Of a stretch of 64,000 nucleotides of DNA, positions 56,465 to 64,000 are shown in pieces. The notes beneath the pieces are model-generated. The model had not been told where the DNA came from and ran no database searches. It saw only the letters and a list, made by a program, of their open reading frames with translations. The stretch spans positions 1 through 64,000 of the forward strand of contig CAZVMN010000012.1 of assembly GCA_964629015.1 (NCBI GenBank), written 5' to 3'. Both the position numbers and the translations under genes were made by a program. Source of the stretch: Oceanococcus sp964629015 (GTDB lineage Bacteria > Pseudomonadota > Gammaproteobacteria > Nevskiales > Oceanococcaceae). The stretch's first letter is position 1. Every line of letters begins with the position of its first letter.

Positions 56465-57505
56465 TTGGCTGACGCGCGCAACGCACTGGTGCTGGGCATT
56501 GAATCGTCGTGTGACGAGACCGCGATGGCGTTTTACCACACCAAGTATGGCCTGCTTGGCGAGGCGCTGCACAGTCAGATTGACTTGCATGCGGCTTACG
56601 GCGGTGTTGTGCCCGAGCTGGCGTCACGTGATCATGTGCGTCGACTGCCCGGTTTGCTGGCCGAATTGTCGCACAAGACCGGCCGAACTTTGGCCGATGT
56701 CGATGCGGTGGCCTATACCGCAGGGCCGGGGTTGGTTGGGGCTTTGCTGGCGGGCGCTTCGCTGGCTGCCGGCTTGGCTCAGGGCGCGGATTTGCCGCTG
56801 ATTCCGGTGCACCACATGGAAGGACATTTGCTCGCACCGATGATTTCGGAGCCTGACCTGACGTTTCCGTTCGTGGCGCTTTTGGTCTCCGGTGGTCACA
56901 CCATGTTGGTCGCCTGTCATTCGCTGGGACGGTACGAGTTGCTCGGCGAGAGCCTCGACGATGCCGCAGGCGAAGCCTTTGACAAGACCGCCCAACTTCT
57001 GGGGCTGGATTATCCGGGTGGGCCAGCCCTGGCGCGGCTGGCCGCACAGGGCACGCCGGGGCGTTTTGCGTTGCCACGGCCCTTAACCCGTCAACGCAGC
57101 CTGGATTTCAGTTTCAGCGGCTTGAAGACCGCGGTTGCCAATCAGGTGGCCAAGTTGCCCGGGGCGCAGGATCAGCCCGATCTGGCGGCGGATTTTGAGC
57201 TGGCCGTGGTCGAGACACTCACCACCAAATGTCGCTGGGCTCTGGAAGCGAGCGGCATGCCGCGCTTGCTGATCGCCGGTGGCGTGGCCGCGAACACGCG
57301 CTTGCGCGAAGCGTTGCAGGCGCTGTGCGACAAACGCGGTGTGCAGTTTTTTGTGCCCTCTGCTGCATTGTGTACAGACAACGCATCGATGATCGCGCAC
57401 GTCGGCGCGCTGCGTCTGGCGGATGCACAATCCACGGGTGCGCCGGTCCGCGCGCGCTGGCCGCTGAGCGAGCTTGATCCGCCGCGTGAGTATGCACATG
57501 CGTGA
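56465..57505 (+). CDS. tsaD: tRNA N6-adenosine threonylcarbamoyltransferase subunit TsaD
   Basis: 346 residues from TTG 56465 (MADARNALVLGIESSCDET); GTG 56489 is the alternative and no in-frame ATG fits. The metal-binding HHMEGH, SGGHTML, the DDAAGEAFDK segment and GGVAANTRLRE are all present. TsaD transfers the threonylcarbamoyl group, made by TsaC, to A37 of ANN-reading tRNAs. Its partner TsaC is encoded at 61767-62327. The end overlaps folB. Confidence 0.95.
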   Translation: MADARNALVLGIESSCDETAMAFYHTKYGLLGEALHSQIDLHAAYGGVVPELASRDHVRRLPGLLAELSHKTGRTLADVDAVAYTAGPGLVGALLAGASLAAGLAQGADLPLIPVHHMEGHLLAPMISEPDLTFPFVALLVSGGHTMLVACHSLGRYELLGESLDDAAGEAFDKTAQLLGLDYPGGPALARLAAQGTPGRFALPRPLTRQRSLDFSFSGLKTAVANQVAKLPGAQDQPDLAADFELAVVETLTTKCRWALEASGMPRLLIAGGVAANTRLREALQALCDKRGVQFFVPSAALCTDNASMIAHVGALRLADAQSTGAPVRARWPLSELDPPREYAHA

Positions 57506-57869
57506 CCACGTGTTCATTGAAGGTTTGCAAGCACAAACCTGCATTGGTGTTTACGAGTGGGAGCGTCAGCTCAAGCAGCGCGTGGTCATGGATGTGACGC
57601 TGTACACCGCGTTGACAGCCGCCGGTCACAGCGACGACTTGCGCCAGACGGTGGATTACAAAAGTGTGTCGGATCGGCTTGTCGGCTTTGTCGCGAGTGC
57701 ACGCTATGAGCTGATTGAATCCCTGGCGCAGGCGTTGACGGACATCCTGCTGCAGGAATTCGCGGTCGATGCGGTGAAGTTACGAATCAGCAAACCCGGC
57801 GCGGTGCCCAGTGCTGCGAATGTGGGCGTGAGTATTTACCGCGAGCGCGCGGACAACAGGGTCGCTTAG
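57498..57869 (+). CDS. folB: Dihydroneopterin aldolase
   Basis: 123 residues from ATG 57498 (MRDHVFIEGL); ATG 57492 would add two. The fold motifs CIGVYEWERQLKQ with the catalytic Glu region, VDYKSVSDRL and LRISKPGAVPSA are typical. It converts dihydroneopterin to 6-hydroxymethyl-dihydropterin in folate synthesis. It overlaps the tsaD stop by 8 bases and is followed by uppP, a frequent order in gammaproteobacteria. Confidence 0.95.
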   Translation: MRDHVFIEGLQAQTCIGVYEWERQLKQRVVMDVTLYTALTAAGHSDDLRQTVDYKSVSDRLVGFVASARYELIESLAQALTDILLQEFAVDAVKLRISKPGAVPSAANVGVSIYRERADNRVA

Positions 57870-57893
57870 CCACCCCCAATAACGAGTATCAAG

Positions 57894-58691
57894 ATGGATG
57901 TATTGCATGCCGTGCTGCTGGGTCTGATCCAGGGGCTGACCGAGTTTCTGCCGATCTCCAGTTCCGGTCATCTGGTCCTGACGCCGCTGTTCATGGGTTG
58001 GCAGGAGCATTCGCTGGCTTTTGACGTGGCGGTGCATTTCGGCACGCTGGTAGCGGTGGTGGTGTACTTCCGCCGGGATCTGCTCACGCTGGTGCCGGCA
58101 GCCTTTGAGCCGATGACCGGGCGGGGTTGGAGCGCGCATGCACGCATGGCCTGGGGTTTGGTCATTGCGACCATACCGGCCAGCCTCGTCGGTATGCTGA
58201 TTCGGGTGGTGTTTGATGCCGAGATCAACAGCCCGATTGTGGTTGCGATCAATCTGATCGTGTTCGGTCTGTTGCTATGGTGGGCCGATGCGCGACTGCG
58301 CGGCGAGCGCACCGAAACCGAACTGCGCTGGGGGCAGTATTTTCTGCTCGGTTGCGCTCAGGCTCTGGCTTTGATCCCGGGGACTTCCCGTTCGGGGGTG
58401 ACCATGACCGCCGGCATGGCGATGGGCCTGACGCGTATTGCAGCGGCGCGCGTGTCATTTTTGATGGCGGTTCCCGTCATCGCGCTGGCTGCGGCGTACG
58501 AGTTGCTGTCCTTGCTGATGTCTGATGGGCCGGCGCCGTGGCTGGAAATTGCCATCGGGACGTCGGTGGCGTTTGTCAGCGGGCTGGGCTGTATCCACTT
58601 CCTGTTGCGCCTACTGCAAAGCTACGGTTTTCTGCCGTTTGTGATTTACCGCCTGATTCTGGGCGGCGTCATTCTGATTCTATTTTGGTAA
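57894..58691 (+). CDS. uppP: Undecaprenyl-diphosphate phosphatase
   Basis: 265 residues, about eight membrane helices. The catalytic (E/Q)-rich motif GLTEFLPISSSGHL is at the N-terminus and PGTSRSGVTMTAGM in the second half, as in BacA/UppP. It recycles the lipid carrier of peptidoglycan synthesis and confers bacitracin resistance when abundant. Its last 12 bases overlap the 3' end of convergent cca. Confidence 0.96.
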   Translation: MDVLHAVLLGLIQGLTEFLPISSSGHLVLTPLFMGWQEHSLAFDVAVHFGTLVAVVVYFRRDLLTLVPAAFEPMTGRGWSAHARMAWGLVIATIPASLVGMLIRVVFDAEINSPIVVAINLIVFGLLLWWADARLRGERTETELRWGQYFLLGCAQALALIPGTSRSGVTMTAGMAMGLTRIAAARVSFLMAVPVIALAAAYELLSLLMSDGPAPWLEIAIGTSVAFVSGLGCIHFLLRLLQSYGFLPFVIYRLILGGVILILFW

Positions 58692-59939
58692 GGCCGTGCG
58701 CTTGAATTCGGCGAGGCGGTCTATGCGCTTCTGGCGCAAGGCTTTGCCTAACTCGGGGCCTTGCAGTCCTTGCGCCACCAAGGTGGACGCTGTGACCTCG
58801 CTGAGCGCGGCAAAAGCCTGCCGCAGATAGTCGGCCTGCGGATAGGGGTCGGTTTCAAAACCGGTGCGCCCACGCGCGTCGGCCAGGCATGCGGTGACGA
58901 ACATCTCAACCCGTTCGGGCCGGCGCAGTGCGTCGAGCTGTTCGAACAGCTTGAGCAAGGTTTCCGGGCGCAGTTCGCGTGCCTGATGGCACAGCAGATG
59001 CAGTTTGGTGACCGCAGTGGCGCATTGTTCCAGCAGCTTGGGCACGCGTAAGCGTCGGCAAAACGCTTGCACCAGCGCTACGCCGCGGTGTTCGTGGCCG
59101 CGATGGCTGGGCAGAACATCGGTGGGGGTGATGCCCTTGCCAAAATCGTGGCAAACGACGGCAAAGCGTGTGGCCAGGTCATCACTGACCAATGCACTTT
59201 GTTCAATCGCGAGCATGGCGTGGACGCCGCTGTCGATTTCCGGGTGGTATTTGGCGTTTTGTGGAATGCCGTAAAGCCGATCGAGCTCCGGAAACAGCAC
59301 CTCCAGCGCACCGATGCGGCGGAGCAGGCGGAAGTACTCGGCCGGGTGGTCACTCATCAGAGCTTTTTCCGTCTCACGCCAGATGCGTTCTGGAACCAGA
59401 TGCTGGAGCTCGCCACTGCTCACAATCTCGCGCAGCAAAGCCTCGGTGGACGCTGCCAGCTCAAAGCCTTGAGCGTGAAAGCGGGCGCGAAAGCGGGCCA
59501 CGCGCAGGACCCGAAGCGGGTCTTCCACGAAATGCTCAGACACTGCGCGCAAGCGTCGCTGTTCCAGGTCGTCGCGCCCACCCCAGGGGTCGATCAGCGT
59601 GCCGTCGGCGGCTTGGGCGATGGCGTTGATGCTCAGATCGCGACGTTGCAGATCCTGTTCCAGGGTGACATCGGGTGCGGTATGAAACTCAAAACCGCCG
59701 TAACCGTGGCCGGATTTTCGCTCGGTGCGCGCGAGGGCATACTCCTCGCCGCTGTGCGGGTGCAAAAACACCGGGAAATCCTTGCCCACGGGCCGAAATC
59801 CGGCATCCAGCATGGCTTGCGGTGTGGTTCCGGTGACCACCCAGTCGCGTTCGTGGACGCTCAGCCCAAGCAAGGCGTCGCGGACGGCACCGCCGACCAG
59901 ATAGACCTCACCCGGGATGTGCAGCGGTTTTGTGCTCAC
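58680..59939 (-). CDS. cca: CCA-adding tRNA nucleotidyltransferase (class II, with HD domain)
   Basis: 419 residues from GTG 59939, which overlaps the oxyR stop as GTGA. YLVGGAVRDALLG and the metal-binding ERDWVV open the head domain, RRDLSINAIA and DPLRVLRVARFRARF follow, and VCHDFGKG belongs to the C-terminal HD phosphohydrolase domain, as in E. coli Cca. It repairs and adds the 3' CCA of tRNAs. A longer frame upstream, through oxyR, is spurious. Confidence 0.95.
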   Translation of the reverse strand: MSTKPLHIPGEVYLVGGAVRDALLGLSVHERDWVVTGTTPQAMLDAGFRPVGKDFPVFLHPHSGEEYALARTERKSGHGYGGFEFHTAPDVTLEQDLQRRDLSINAIAQAADGTLIDPWGGRDDLEQRRLRAVSEHFVEDPLRVLRVARFRARFHAQGFELAASTEALLREIVSSGELQHLVPERIWRETEKALMSDHPAEYFRLLRRIGALEVLFPELDRLYGIPQNAKYHPEIDSGVHAMLAIEQSALVSDDLATRFAVVCHDFGKGITPTDVLPSHRGHEHRGVALVQAFCRRLRVPKLLEQCATAVTKLHLLCHQARELRPETLLKLFEQLDALRRPERVEMFVTACLADARGRTGFETDPYPQADYLRQAFAALSEVTASTLVAQGLQGPELGKALRQKRIDRLAEFKRTALPK

Positions 59940-60868
59940 TCGCTGGGTTGCGCGTCTGGGACCCAACTCACGCCGCGCATCTGCGACGCCACAATGGCGT
60001 CGTGGACCGCCCGAATCGCTTGCATGCGCGGAAACGTGCGTCGCCATGCCAGCGTGATGCGTCGGGTTGGTGGGGCGCCTGCAAACGGGCGCGTGGCAAG
60101 CAGCTGGCCGTGATCGGTGTCGGGGTTCACCGTGGCCTGTGGCAACACGGTGATACCCAAACCACTGGCGACCATGTGACGGATGGTTTCCAGGCTGCCG
60201 CCGGCCAGCGGTTCTTCGTCGTCGGTGACTTTGGCGCAATCCGGGCAGCTCTCGATGACCTGATCGCGGAAACAGTGGCCTGGCCCCAGCAGCAACAGAT
60301 TCTCATCGGCCAGCTCGCGGGTGTCGATGCTTGCGCGTTTGGCCCAGGGGTGCTGTGGCGGCATGGCTACAACAAAGGCTTCGTCGTAGAGCGGCCAGGT
60401 GCTCACGCCCGGAGGCGAAAAGGGCTCGGCAACGATGATCAGATCGAGTTCGTTGCGGCTGAGCATAGCGCTGAGCACGCTGGTGTAATTTTCTTCGATC
60501 GCCAGGGGCATATTGGGGGCGACTTGCTTGAGCGCCGGAATCAGGCGCGGCAGCAGATACGGCCCGACGGTGTAAATCGCGCCCAGGCGCAGGCGTCCGC
60601 TGAGTTCGTCTTGTCCTTCGCTGGCGATGGATTCCAGCATTTGCGCTTCGGCCAGCACGCGTCGTGCCTGCTCGATGATGCGTTCACCGATCGGGGTCGG
60701 TTTGACCTTGCCGCGCTGACGCTCGAATACGGTCACACCAATCTGGTCCTCGAACTTGCGCAGAGCCACAGACAAGGTCGGCTGGCTGACAAAGCTGCGC
60801 TCCGCCGCGCGGCCAAAATGGCGTTCCTTGTCCAGGGCGATGATGTAGCGCAGTTCGGTCAATGTCAT
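59936..60868 (-). CDS. oxyR: Peroxide-sensing LysR-type regulator OxyR
   Basis: 310 residues. The N-terminal winged HTH includes HFGRAAERSFVSQPTLSVAL. The sensing cysteines are Cys199 and Cys208 (GHCFRDQVIESC), with E. coli spacing and even numbering, so this is a true peroxide sensor that switches by disulfide formation. Start and stop overlap hemF and cca by 4 bases, so it is made as part of a housekeeping transcript instead of being divergent from a peroxidase gene. Confidence 0.95.
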   Translation of the reverse strand: MTLTELRYIIALDKERHFGRAAERSFVSQPTLSVALRKFEDQIGVTVFERQRGKVKPTPIGERIIEQARRVLAEAQMLESIASEGQDELSGRLRLGAIYTVGPYLLPRLIPALKQVAPNMPLAIEENYTSVLSAMLSRNELDLIIVAEPFSPPGVSTWPLYDEAFVVAMPPQHPWAKRASIDTRELADENLLLLGPGHCFRDQVIESCPDCAKVTDDEEPLAGGSLETIRHMVASGLGITVLPQATVNPDTDHGQLLATRPFAGAPPTRRITLAWRRTFPRMQAIRAVHDAIVASQMRGVSWVPDAQPSE

Positions 60869-61770
60869 GGGGTTTTGATCCCAAGCCAGTCCTGAGGTTT
60901 CAGGTAGACATCATAGAGCTTTGCTTCGGCGCTTCCCGCGTCAGGTGTCCGGGCATAGTCCCAGCGCACCAGCGGTGGCAAGGACATCAATATGGATTCG
61001 GTGCGCCCGCCAGACTGCAGACCAAACAAAGTGCCGCGATCGTGGATCAGATTGAATTCCACATAGCGCCCGCGTCGATACAGCTGAAAATCGCGTTGCG
61101 TTTCGGTCCAAGGCGCGCTTTTGCGTGTGGCCAGAATGGGGCGGTAGGCGCGGATGAACATGTCGCCGACGCTGCGCGTCAGAGCATACGCGTTGTCAAA
61201 GCCGCCGGTGCTGTAATCATCGTAGAACAGGCCGCCGACGCCACGCGTTTCGCCGCGATGTTTGAGGTAAAAATAGTCGTCGCACTGGGCTTTGAATTTG
61301 CCATACAGCGCATCACCGACTGCCTCACGGGCGCATTCATGCCAGCGCACCACGTCTTCGTGGATCGGGTAGTAGGGTGTCAGGTCAAAACCACCGCCAA
61401 ACCACCAGATGTCGCCCGCTTGGAAAAAACGCACGTTCATGTGCGTGGTCGGCACATGCGGATTGCGCGGGTGGATGACCAGCGACACGCCGGTAGCAAT
61501 GAAATCACGCCCGGCGAGATCGGGATGACGCTGGCTCGCGGCAGCAGGGAGGTTGCGCCCGTGAATCAGCGAGAAATTCACCCCGCCGCGTTCGATGACC
61601 TCACCGTTCGCGAGCACACGCGTCAGTCCGCCGCCGCCTTCGGCGCGCTGCCATTCATCGCGGACAAATGCCGCAGATGAGGTTTCTTCTGCTTCGAGTT
61701 GCTCGCAGATGTCCGCTTGCAGGCCGCGCAGATAGGATTCGACTGCAGCCAGGCGCTGCTCTGGGGTCAT
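60865..61770 (-). CDS. hemF: Oxygen-dependent coproporphyrinogen III oxidase
   Basis: 301 residues, usual length. Recognisable blocks are GGGLTRVLANGEVIERGGVN, FHPDL-type PTTHMNVRFF, WWFGGGFDLTPYYP and RRGRYVEFNLIHDRGTLFGL, which form the substrate pocket. It carries out the oxidative decarboxylation of two propionates in haem synthesis, using oxygen. It overlaps tsaC upstream and oxyR downstream by ATGA. Confidence 0.97.
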   Translation of the reverse strand: MTPEQRLAAVESYLRGLQADICEQLEAEETSSAAFVRDEWQRAEGGGGLTRVLANGEVIERGGVNFSLIHGRNLPAAASQRHPDLAGRDFIATGVSLVIHPRNPHVPTTHMNVRFFQAGDIWWFGGGFDLTPYYPIHEDVVRWHECAREAVGDALYGKFKAQCDDYFYLKHRGETRGVGGLFYDDYSTGGFDNAYALTRSVGDMFIRAYRPILATRKSAPWTETQRDFQLYRRGRYVEFNLIHDRGTLFGLQSGGRTESILMSLPPLVRWDYARTPDAGSAEAKLYDVYLKPQDWLGIKTP

Positions 61771-62327
61771 GCTCGGATCACCTTGCCGGAATACGGGTCC
61801 ATGATACGGCTCGGGCCGTGGCCTTGTCCGAGCGGTGCATTGAGGACGAAGTCCAGACCCGGTCCGAGTTGATGGCGCAGTTGCAGGATGGTGGTTGGTG
61901 TGGGGCGGCCATGTCGGTTGGCGCTGGTCGATACGATCGCACCGCCGAAGCTCTCACACAGCGCGCGCACCGGCGGATGTGCGGTGATGCGGACTGCCAG
62001 CGTGTCGTGTCGACCGCGCAGGAGAGGGCTGACCTCATCGCGTGCCGGCAGCAAGAACGTGGCATGCCCGGGCCAGTGTGCCGCAGCGATCTCGGGCGGT
62101 TCGCTCACCTTCAGCCAGGGCGCCACCTGCGCCCAGTCTGCGGCAATCAGGATCAGACCTTTCTGCCATGGGCGCTGCTTGAGGTTGAGCAGGCGCGTCA
62201 AAGCGTCTGGATTGGCCGGGTCGCAACCCAAGCCCCAGACCGCTTCGGTCGGGTACGCGACGATGCCGCCGCTGCTAAGTGCGCGGGCGGCTCTGAGGGT
62301 TTGCCAATCGCCGGTTGGTTTGGCCAC
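61767..62327 (-). CDS. tsaC: L-threonylcarbamoyladenylate synthase
   Basis: 186 residues, YrdC fold without the extra Sua5 domain. The basic nucleotide cleft is seen in YPTEAVWGLGCDP, LLNLKQRPWQKGLIL (the KRP-like motif) and IVSTSANRHGRPTP. It makes threonylcarbamoyl-AMP from threonine, bicarbonate and ATP for the t6A modification finished by TsaD. It heads the overlapping run tsaC-hemF-oxyR-cca, 43 bases after topA. Confidence 0.95.
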   Translation of the reverse strand: MAKPTGDWQTLRAARALSSGGIVAYPTEAVWGLGCDPANPDALTRLLNLKQRPWQKGLILIAADWAQVAPWLKVSEPPEIAAAHWPGHATFLLPARDEVSPLLRGRHDTLAVRITAHPPVRALCESFGGAIVSTSANRHGRPTPTTILQLRHQLGPGLDFVLNAPLGQGHGPSRIMDPYSGKVIRA

Positions 62328-62370
62328 AGCTCGTGCTCTCAGCGTTGTTCAAACGCGCGTGGAGTGCAGC

Positions 62371-64000
62371 CTATTTGGCTGCGGCTTTGGATTTCTTGGC
62401 CGCAGATTTTGCCGGCGCTTTCTTCTTTGCGCCACCGCGCTTTTTCTTGTCCGGCGCCTTCGCCAGCAGCTCGCGGCAGGCTGTGAGGTCGAGGTCATCG
62501 ACTTCAACATCCTTGGGTATGCGCGCGTTCTTCTCGCCGTCGGTGATGTACGGGCCCCAGCGCCCCTTGAGGATCTGTATGCCCTCGTCAGCGTAGACGC
62601 GGATGATCTTTTCTTTGTCGGCCTTGATCTTGGCCTCAATCAGCTCGTGCGCACGCTCTTCGCCGACGGTGTAGGGGTCGTCTTCTTTGAGCGAGACAAA
62701 TTTGTCTTTCTTTTCGTCCGGGTCGCGATAGCGCAGATACGGACCAAAGCGCCCGATGTTGGCGCTGATCTTGTGGCCGCTGGGCATGGTGCCGACTTCA
62801 CGTGGCAGCTTGAACAGCTCCAACGCTTCATCGAGCGTGATCTTGTCCATGCTCTGGCCGGGGCGCAGGCCGGCGAACTTGGGTTTGTCTTCGTCCTCGC
62901 GCGTGCCGATTTGCACGAACGGGCCGAAGCGGCCCAAGCGAACGGACACCGGCTTGCCGGAGACCGGATCGGTGCCGATCACGCGGGCGGCGGCGACTTC
63001 CTCACGCGGAATGTCGGCTTTTTCTTCTACCGTTTTTGAGAACGGGGCCCAGAATTCGTTGAGCAGCGAAATCCAGTTGCGCTCGCCGCGGGATACCGCA
63101 TCCAACTCATCTTCGAGGTTGGCGGTAAATTTGTAATCGACGTAGCGCTCGAAATGCTGGGTCAGGAAACGATTGACGATCTTGCCCACGTCGGTGGGTT
63201 TGAAGCGCTTGTTGTCGAGAATCACATACTCGCGATTGAGCAGCGTCGAGATGATGCTGGCATAGGTCGATGGACGACCGATGTCGAATTCTTCCAGCGT
63301 TTTGACCAGCGAGGCTTCCGAGTAGCGCGGAGGCGGCTCGGTAAAGTGCTGGGTGCTGAGAATCTCGCTCAGGTCGATACGTTCGCCCTGTTTGAGCTCC
63401 GGCAACTTTGTGTCTTTGTCGTCGTCATCCGCGTCGTCGCGACCTTCCAGGTAAACCGCGATGAAGCCGGGTTCGACCAGCGTGGAACCGGTGGCACGGA
63501 ACACGCCGACGTCGCCAGCGGCCAGATTGGCCCCGACCATGTCGTAGACCGCGTGCATCATTTGCGAGGCCACGGCGCGCTGCCAGATCAAGCGATAGAG
63601 CTTGGCCTGGTCCGGACTGAGCTGGCTGGCCATGGCGTCCGGGTGGCGCTCGGCCGAGGTCGGGCGGATGGCTTCATGCGCTTCCTGCGCATTTTTGGAT
63701 TTGGATTTGTAGCGGCGTGGTTGATCAGGCAGGGCCTTGTCGCCGTACTGGCTGCTGATCAGCTCACGAATGTCGCTGATCGCATCGTTGGACAGGTTGA
63801 CCGAGTCGGTACGCATGTAGCTGATCAGGCCGACGCGTTCGCCGTCGATCTGTATGCCACCTTCGTACAGCTGTTGCGCCGTCTGCATGGTGCGCTTGGC
63901 CGAGAAGCCCAGCTTGCGCGCCGCTTCCTGCTGCAATGTTGAGGTGGTAAACGGCGGTGCCGGGTTACGCCGACGTTGCTTGCGCTCGACATCGCGTACT
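62371..64000 (-). CDS. topA: DNA topoisomerase I, C-terminal part (5' end outside window)
   Basis: 543 residues are visible and the frame is open to the window edge (NPAPPFTTSTLQQEAARKLG). The catalytic Tyr is in LISYMRTDS (codon 63819-63817). After the toprim-associated domains come repeats of the type LGRFGPFVQIG, IGRFGPYLRYRD and KGRWGPYITDG without zinc-finger cysteines, and a Lys/Ala-rich tail of about 25 residues. It relaxes negative supercoils. The tail and repeat type differ from the zinc-ribbon C-terminus of E. coli TopA. Confidence 0.97.
   Translation of the reverse strand, partial: VRDVERKQRRRNPAPPFTTSTLQQEAARKLGFSAKRTMQTAQQLYEGGIQIDGERVGLISYMRTDSVNLSNDAISDIRELISSQYGDKALPDQPRRYKSKSKNAQEAHEAIRPTSAERHPDAMASQLSPDQAKLYRLIWQRAVASQMMHAVYDMVGANLAAGDVGVFRATGSTLVEPGFIAVYLEGRDDADDDDKDTKLPELKQGERIDLSEILSTQHFTEPPPRYSEASLVKTLEEFDIGRPSTYASIISTLLNREYVILDNKRFKPTDVGKIVNRFLTQHFERYVDYKFTANLEDELDAVSRGERNWISLLNEFWAPFSKTVEEKADIPREEVAAARVIGTDPVSGKPVSVRLGRFGPFVQIGTREDEDKPKFAGLRPGQSMDKITLDEALELFKLPREVGTMPSGHKISANIGRFGPYLRYRDPDEKKDKFVSLKEDDPYTVGEERAHELIEAKIKADKEKIIRVYADEGIQILKGRWGPYITDGEKNARIPKDVEVDDLDLTACRELLAKAPDKKKRGGAKKKAPAKSAAKKSKAAAK

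Overview
The window comes from the chromosome of a GC-rich gammaproteobacterium. The evidence is the macromolecular-synthesis block rpsU-yqeY-dnaG-rpoD with tsaD and folB divergent, a tRNA-Ile(CAT) just downstream of rpoD as in Pseudomonas, and an OxyR with cysteines exactly at 199 and 208. TonB receptors, lipoproteins and outer-membrane proteins confirm a Gram-negative. The mix of flavin monooxygenases, short-chain dehydrogenases, TonB receptors and secreted acylases/esterases suits an environmental degrader of hydrophobic compounds, perhaps of the Nevskiales/Xanthomonadales kind, but genus cannot be read from this sequence.

Region 1 (1-16281) is one polycistronic unit of four giant exported proteins (at least 1770, 1078, 1452 and 1121 residues). 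Junctions 2/3 and 3/4 are 4-base ATGA overlaps. None matches a family I know end to end. They carry calcium-type Asp-rich repeats, FN3-, Calx-beta- and PKD/REJ-like modules, a helical stalk of about 540 residues, and a lipid-anchored last member. This is the best candidate for an undescribed system.

Region 2 (16295-24439): orphan modA, a TetR regulator with a palindrome between it and a divergent redox operon (SDR, diiron protein, truncated flavin monooxygenase, complete Baeyer-Villiger monooxygenase), a P-loop protein and a K+/H+ antiporter. Region 3 (24456-34921): acylase lipoprotein, epimerase/FMO pair divergent from an AraC regulator, a TonB receptor, a DUF819 permease and an Lgt-like/TlpA fusion. 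Region 4 (34933-46950): M3 peptidase, glutathione peroxidase, membrane peroxiredoxin, Old Yellow Enzyme, M19-like lipoprotein, YfiM-like protein with a lycopene-cyclase-like fragment, esterase lipoprotein and a second TonB receptor.

Region 5 (about 46951-51775) looks like an accessory or decaying segment: a full-length lycopene-cyclase-like protein, gene debris, an AT-richer beta-barrel gene and a frameshifted IS3 element, ending at the 3' end of the tRNA-Ile gene. Region 6 (51775-64000) is core chromosome: tRNA, rpoD, dnaG, yqeY, rpsU; tsaD-folB-uppP in the other direction; and topA, tsaC, hemF, oxyR, cca, the last four joined by 4-base overlaps. No CRISPR array or rRNA gene was seen.
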